Shown here in pieces: positions 7,200 to 10,464 of a stretch of 10,464 nucleotides of DNA. The position numbers and the translations under genes were made by a program. The notes beneath the pieces were generated by a model that saw only the letters and a list, made by a program, of their open reading frames with translations, made no database searches and had not been told where the DNA came from. Origin of the DNA: Gammaproteobacteria bacterium. GTDB lineage: Bacteria > Pseudomonadota > Gammaproteobacteria > Arenicellales > JAOTYS01. The stretch covers positions 1 to 10,464 of the forward strand of contig JAOTYS010000133.1 of assembly GCA_029861795.1 (NCBI GenBank), given 5' to 3'. Every line of letters begins with the position of its first letter. The stretch's first letter is position 1.

Positions 7200-7552
7200 G
7201 GGGCCTTGACTTTAGTCTGGTTCATCGCATCGGCAACGCCTCGTTGGAACAGCGAGGTGTAAGCTTCACGGGTCTCGGTGACCAAATCCAGCGAGTCGCG
7301 TAGTGACTCCATGCCCTTCTGACTGGATTCCTCTACCATGGCCTGTTGTGCACTGACGAGGTCTTCCACGGATTTGGCTGTGCTGTAACGCTTCGCTTGC
7401 TTAAGCCCAGCTTCTACCAGGCGTTCCATGGACGTGAGCTGGTACTGCAAGATTCGCTCCATCACCTGGGTATTGATTTGGCCGATTTCCTTGGCGGCCT
7501 CGAAGGCGGTTTGGCCGGCTTGATTGGTGAAATCTTCGATAGGATTTGCCAT
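7184..7552 (-). CDS. phasin family protein (polyhydroxyalkanoate granule-associated)
   Basis: A 122-residue protein of the PhaP-like phasin family; such proteins coat polyhydroxyalkanoate granules and control their number and surface. It is almost entirely predicted amphipathic helix: MANPIEDFTNQAGQ, then long heptad-like stretches (about 15-105) rich in Ala, Gln, Glu, Lys and Leu, with no Cys or Trp. It ends in a basic Lys/Ala tail (KVKAPKKAA), as is common in bacterial phasins. The start is well supported by AGGAG (7560-7564) 7 bases upstream. The gene is a single-gene unit: a good promoter with 16-bp tandem repeats lies upstream and an intrinsic terminator downstream. No PHA synthase, thiolase or reductase genes lie in the window, so the granule role rests on the family. 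It could instead be a phasin-like stress protein. phaP is the usual symbol but orthology cannot be shown. Confidence 0.88.
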   Translation of the reverse strand: MANPIEDFTNQAGQTAFEAAKEIGQINTQVMERILQYQLTSMERLVEAGLKQAKRYSTAKSVEDLVSAQQAMVEESSQKGMESLRDSLDLVTETREAYTSLFQRGVADAMNQTKVKAPKKAA

Positions 7553-7595
7553 AGTTAAGCTCCTGAAATTAAAGGGTTATCGGAATTTGTAGAAA

Positions 7596-7627
7596 TTGTG
7601 CATTGCAGCATTGGTGCGTTGCAGCAT
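7596..7627. repeat. two tandem 16-bp repeats on the phasin promoter, candidate PhaR-type operator
   Basis: Copies TTGTGCATTGCAGCAT (7596-7611) and TGGTGCGTTGCAGCAT (7612-7627) abut and match at 14 of 16 bases. On the minus strand they start within the -10 element and run over the likely start of transcription. TGC/GCA-rich repeated sites at phasin promoters are known for the PhaR repressor, which leaves the DNA when granules form. Assignment to PhaR is inference from position and general look, and no phaR gene is in the window. Confidence 0.55.
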
Positions 7628-7651
7628 AAACCCATTTAGCAGGGTCGTCAA
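7623..7651 (-). promoter_or_regulatory. sigma-70 promoter of the phasin gene
   Basis: On the minus strand TTGACG (7646-7651) and TATGCT (7623-7628) are separated by exactly 17 bases. The expected start of transcription is near 7616, giving a leader of about 60 bases with a good ribosome site. The -10 element and the start region are covered by two tandem 16-bp repeats, suggesting repression. Confidence 0.65.
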
Positions 7652-7722
7652 GTGCAAAATCATTGTTTTTTGGTTACCGGCCTCACGACCTATCCTGGCA
7701 GAGGCGAGCGCATCCCCCGGTT

Positions 7723-7731
7723 TGCTATACT
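7723..7731 (+). promoter_or_regulatory. extended -10 promoter of cfa, sigma-S-like
   Basis: TGCTATACT on the plus strand is an extended -10 (TGn before TATACT). CTATACT is also the core favoured by the stationary-phase sigma factor RpoS. No good -35 is found at 16-18 bases upstream (GC-rich, GGCGAG-like). Transcription would begin near 7738, leaving a leader of about 110 bases before cfa. Confidence 0.5.
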
Positions 7732-7737
7732 GGCGCG

Positions 7738-7847
7738 CGTGGCAGCGGCCTAGGCTGCGCCCCAGAGAACAACGAACAAAGGAAACACGCTGTCCAAAGA
7801 TGTCGTTCGGTGGCGGGTGACCGACAAGCCAGCAACGAGTTCGCGAC
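7738..7847 (+). other. long 5' leader of cfa with small hairpin and 6-codon ORF
   Basis: The predicted leader contains a short hairpin (GCAGC 7742-7746 with GCTGC 7754-7758). It also holds a minimal open frame, ATG at 7800 to TGA at 7818-7820 (MSFGGG), in the same frame as cfa. The reading frame then stays open from 7821 into cfa. No strong ribosome site precedes either ATG. The leader may carry post-transcriptional control, as known for E. coli cfa, but no shared sequence is seen. Confidence 0.35.
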
Positions 7848-8969
7848 ATGATGTGGTTATCACCCAGGAGGATGGTTCACAGTTGGTTGGATTCCGTTGA
7901 TATCCGAGTCAACGGTGATCGACCGTGGGATATTCAGATACACGATCCGAGTATCTATCGGCGTGCAGTGCTCCAGGGGACCCTAGGGTTGGGCGAATCC
8001 TACATGGAAGGGTGGTGGGACTGTGAGCGGCTTGATCATTTTTTTGAAAAGGTCTTGTCCAGTGACATCCAGCGTACTTTTGACCGCAACTTTTTTATGC
8101 TGGTGGAGTTCGTTAGAGCCCACATTGTTAACCTGCAAGGCAAATCCCGCGCCTTTAAGATTGGGCAGCATCATTACGACATCGGCAATGATTTTTATCA
8201 GCGCATGTTAGACACACGTATGACTTATACCTGTGGCTATTGGAACAATGCTGCCAATCTTGATCAGGCACAGGAGGCAAAGCTCGATTTAGTGTGCCGT
8301 AAGCTTGAATTAAAGGCCGGTGATAAAGTGTTAGATATCGGCTGCGGCTGGGGAAGTTTCGCTAAGTTTGCTGCAGAGCGATACGGTGTTGAGGTGGTGG
8401 GGATTACAGTGTCGAAAGAGCAAGTGGGGCTGGCCCAAGAACTTTGTAAAGGGCTACCTGTAACAATTCGGCTGTGTGACTATAGACAATTGGAGGGCAC
8501 TTTCGATCACATCGTGTCACTGGGGATGTTCGAGCACGTGGGGTATCGTAATTACAAGACCTATATGCGGGCGGTTGCCGGTAATCTCAAAGATGATGGT
8601 TTGTTCCTTCTTCACACGATCGGGCACAAAATTTCAGTGCGCTCCGGAGACCCATGGATTGAAAAATACATCTTCCCAAACTCGATGCTGCCGTCGATCA
8701 AGCAGATCGCCAAGGCGACTGAGGGTGTGTTCGTCATGGAGGATTGGCATAACTTTGGGGCAGATTACGATAAAACCCTGATGGCCTGGTTTGAGAATTT
8801 TAACCGTAACTGGGGGGAGTTCGAGCAACGCTATGGCGAGCGCTTCTATCGTATGTGGAACTATTTCCTACTTTCTTGTGCAGGCGCTTTTCGGGCACGT
8901 CATCTTCAACTATGGCAAGTCATATTCTCGAAGCAGGGAGTACGCCGTGGCTATATGCGACTGGCTTGA
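7848..8969 (+). CDS. cfa: cyclopropane-fatty-acyl-phospholipid synthase
   Basis: Peripheral inner-membrane methyltransferase that adds a methylene group from S-adenosylmethionine to the double bond of unsaturated acyl chains in phospholipids, stiffening the membrane in stationary phase or acid stress. At 373 residues it is close to E. coli Cfa (382) and aligns throughout with an offset of 10. An N-terminal lipid-binding region (GLGESYMEGWWDC, 47-59) precedes the methyltransferase fold with SAM motif VLDIGCGWG (161-169). Residues matching the E. coli active site are all present: Cys129 (YTCGYW), Glu229 (MFEHVG), His256 (LLHTIG), Tyr307 (GADYD) and Cys344 (SCAGAFRAR). The start is uncertain: ATG at 7848 and at 7851 are adjacent with only weak GAG upstream, while ATG at 7872 has AGGAGG directly abutting, too close to use. 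An in-frame TGA at 7818 limits extension. The gene is divergent from the phasin and convergent with the channel gene 29 bases later. Confidence 0.96.
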   Translation: MMWLSPRRMVHSWLDSVDIRVNGDRPWDIQIHDPSIYRRAVLQGTLGLGESYMEGWWDCERLDHFFEKVLSSDIQRTFDRNFFMLVEFVRAHIVNLQGKSRAFKIGQHHYDIGNDFYQRMLDTRMTYTCGYWNNAANLDQAQEAKLDLVCRKLELKAGDKVLDIGCGWGSFAKFAAERYGVEVVGITVSKEQVGLAQELCKGLPVTIRLCDYRQLEGTFDHIVSLGMFEHVGYRNYKTYMRAVAGNLKDDGLFLLHTIGHKISVRSGDPWIEKYIFPNSMLPSIKQIAKATEGVFVMEDWHNFGADYDKTLMAWFENFNRNWGEFEQRYGERFYRMWNYFLLSCAGAFRARHLQLWQVIFSKQGVRRGYMRLA

Positions 8970-8998
8970 TATGTTACAAAGATAAAAAGTAAACAGTT

Positions 8999-10464
8999 TC
9001 AAGCGGTGCGTTGGATCAGACGGCGCCACAATAAGCCTGAGGGCATCTCGCGGCCGGTGACAATGTAGAGCAGGACGTCGGGGCGAGTTAAGATGTGCTC
9101 CATTTGATTACGAGCGCTATTGCGTCCGCAGAACAGTAATTGATCTCCAGATTCGAGCATGGTTTCCGCATCGGGTAAGGGGATGTCATTGCTGTGTCGT
9201 CGTAACAATAATGCTGTGCATGAAAGCAGCTCGGTGCGGTTGTGGGGATCGGTATAAAGGTGTTTCAGCGATAACGATAATGATTCGCTCATAGCTGCAT
9301 TGATGGATGGACTCGTATCAGCATTAATATCAACAAGCCAGGTATCGGGAGCGTGCTTGTGGACAACGTTACGAACACGAGAGAGCAGGTGATCGGACCA
9401 ATCGGTGTCCTTACGACGCGCCAATTCAAGGAAGTCAGCCATCAGCGGGGTCGTGATCAGGGATAAGATTTTTCGCGTAATGATGCGGCTTCGCTGCATC
9501 ACCAAATCCAAGGATGCTGCGGCAAAGATGGCATCGTTCCGGCGTCGATTTTGTCTCGCCACGACAAACAGCGATGGATTGAGTTCGCGGGCTGTCATCA
9601 CTATGGAGAGATTGTTTGCATCATCGTCAGTGCCCGCCACAATCCCCACGGCCTGGCCAATTTTTGCCTGCTGTAACGTGTCCGCTTCGGTACCCCGACC
9701 GATCACTGTGCCCGAGGGAGACTCTGTGAGTTCGGGCTCTGCTTCGATAATGACTGCAGAGACACCTTCTCGTGTTAGGTGTTTATGCACGGCCTTGCCG
9801 AATCGACCATATCCGCACAACACCCAGGCGCCACGCGGTGGCAGCAGAGGTTCAGTCAACGGTGTGTAGGGTACGCTGGTCAGCCATTCGTGGATGAGGT
9901 GCATACTGGGGCAGTGCAGCGCCATCGCAAGATCTTCTGCAAAGGTATCGAATGGATTGATGATGTGATCGGTGCCAAAAGAAGCCATATTAGCCTCTGT
10001 GTCGTGGGATTCCGCCCGGCAGATGACAGGAATCTTCGGGTTTAGTAACTTACTCGAAATTGCGATTTGCAGATTGGTATGGTCGTTATTGGTAATGGCA
10101 ATAACCCCAATGCACTGCGGATGCCTTAGCCCCGCGGAGGCGAGGACGGCTGGATCAGCTGCATCTGCGCAAAGACCGGGGACATAGAAACTCGTACTAC
10201 CAAGCTCCAAGTCATTGATCCGTTCTTGGTCATTGTCGATGACGATGGCTCTCAAAGCCCTTTCCGATAAGGCCTTTACCAGTTGCTCGCCAGTATCGCC
10301 GTAGCCGCAGACCAGGTAAAACCCATCAGTCACCCGGCGTACGTTACGTTCGAAGGCATTTCGTATAACCGCTTGGCGGAAAGCTGGGTCTTGGACCACG
10401 CTCAATAGCGCTCCGATCGCAAACAGCCACGCAAAAACAGAGGTGTAAATACTAAATACAGTCC
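8999..10464 (-). CDS. ion channel protein with two TrkA-N (NAD-binding) domains and a TrkA-C-like end; N-terminus off the window
   Basis: C-terminal part of a membrane protein that probably gates a potassium-type channel by nucleotide binding. The frame is open to the right edge; the TTG at 10403-10405 is not the start, because in-frame codons upstream encode a hydrophobic helix (IYTSVFAWLFAIGALL) that continues into SVVQDPAF. After this helix come a basic linker and a first Rossmann domain (LVCGYGDTG, then VIDND). A second Rossmann domain follows (VLCGYGRFG, about 165 residues further on, then VIIEAEPE), and last a region with LPDAETMLESGDQLLFCGR typical of TrkA-C/RCK-C. Both GxGxxG motifs are intact. 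The pore and selectivity filter must lie beyond the window, so ion selectivity cannot be read. It converges on cfa with only 29 bases between stops and no visible terminator. A Trk-type transporter regulator without a pore is less likely given the fused helix. Confidence 0.88.
   Translation of the reverse strand, partial: TVFSIYTSVFAWLFAIGALLSVVQDPAFRQAVIRNAFERNVRRVTDGFYLVCGYGDTGEQLVKALSERALRAIVIDNDQERINDLELGSTSFYVPGLCADAADPAVLASAGLRHPQCIGVIAITNNDHTNLQIAISSKLLNPKIPVICRAESHDTEANMASFGTDHIINPFDTFAEDLAMALHCPSMHLIHEWLTSVPYTPLTEPLLPPRGAWVLCGYGRFGKAVHKHLTREGVSAVIIEAEPELTESPSGTVIGRGTEADTLQQAKIGQAVGIVAGTDDDANNLSIVMTARELNPSLFVVARQNRRRNDAIFAAASLDLVMQRSRIITRKILSLITTPLMADFLELARRKDTDWSDHLLSRVRNVVHKHAPDTWLVDINADTSPSINAAMSESLSLSLKHLYTDPHNRTELLSCTALLLRRHSNDIPLPDAETMLESGDQLLFCGRNSARNQMEHILTRPDVLLYIVTGREMPSGLLWRRLIQRTA

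Noticed and set aside
6953..7303. A 116-residue open frame on the plus strand
   Set aside because: It crosses the terminator, the 46-bp duplication and the antisense of the phasin 3' end. The repeat creates apparent repeated peptide content by chance.
7577..7849. A 90-residue open frame on the minus strand upstream of the phasin
   Set aside because: It lies over the phasin promoter, its repeats and the cfa promoter, has no recognisable family features and no good ribosome site; composition looks random.
7872..7874. Alternative cfa start at ATG 7872 after AGGAGG
   Set aside because: The Shine-Dalgarno-like sequence touches the ATG with no spacer, so it is unlikely to serve it, and the preceding residues fit the usual length of the family N-terminus.
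9405..9869. A 154-residue open frame antisense to the channel gene
   Set aside because: It is a mirror-frame shadow of a well supported coding region and has low-complexity Ser/Arg-rich content with no domain signature.

Overview
This window looks like chromosomal DNA from a Gammaproteobacterium (or close relative) of mid GC content. The clues are a GGDEF/EAL-type signalling protein, glutathione-dependent formaldehyde oxidation, a phasin (implying polyhydroxyalkanoate storage), a class I-type cyclopropane fatty acid synthase and an RND efflux pair. The genus cannot be told from the sequence. Nothing points to a phage, transposon, integron, CRISPR array or defence island; the arrangement looks like ordinary chromosome.

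Layout: (1) 1-293, +, the last part of an EAL domain protein whose start lies off the left edge. (2) 365-4659, -, a two-gene efflux operon: a membrane fusion protein followed, with a 4-base ATGA overlap, by an RND permease. No outer-membrane channel gene is present. (3) 4887-6918, -, S-formylglutathione hydrolase (frmB) preceded by S-(hydroxymethyl)glutathione dehydrogenase (frmA). These two consecutive steps turn the formaldehyde-glutathione adduct into formate and free glutathione. (4) 7184-7552, -, a phasin with its own promoter, tandem operator-like repeats and a strong intrinsic terminator. (5) 7848-8969, +, cyclopropane-fatty-acyl-phospholipid synthase (cfa), divergent from the phasin. 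(6) 8999 to the right edge, -, a TrkA-N/RCK-type ion channel protein whose N-terminal pore part lies off the window.

Four minus-strand genes (frmA, frmB, membrane fusion protein, RND permease) lie head to tail. A 227-base gap rich in dyad symmetry separates the formaldehyde pair from the efflux pair, so the two pairs are probably separately regulated. The theme is stress handling and storage: aldehyde detoxification, efflux, membrane cyclopropanation, storage granules and ion flux. No shared pathway is proven.

I found no convincing undescribed system. The most useful observations are in the non-coding DNA: two 16-bp tandem repeats on the phasin promoter, a 46-bp tandem duplication of the phasin 3' end, perfect dyads upstream of frmA and of the efflux operon, and a sigma-S-like extended -10 with a long leader before cfa.
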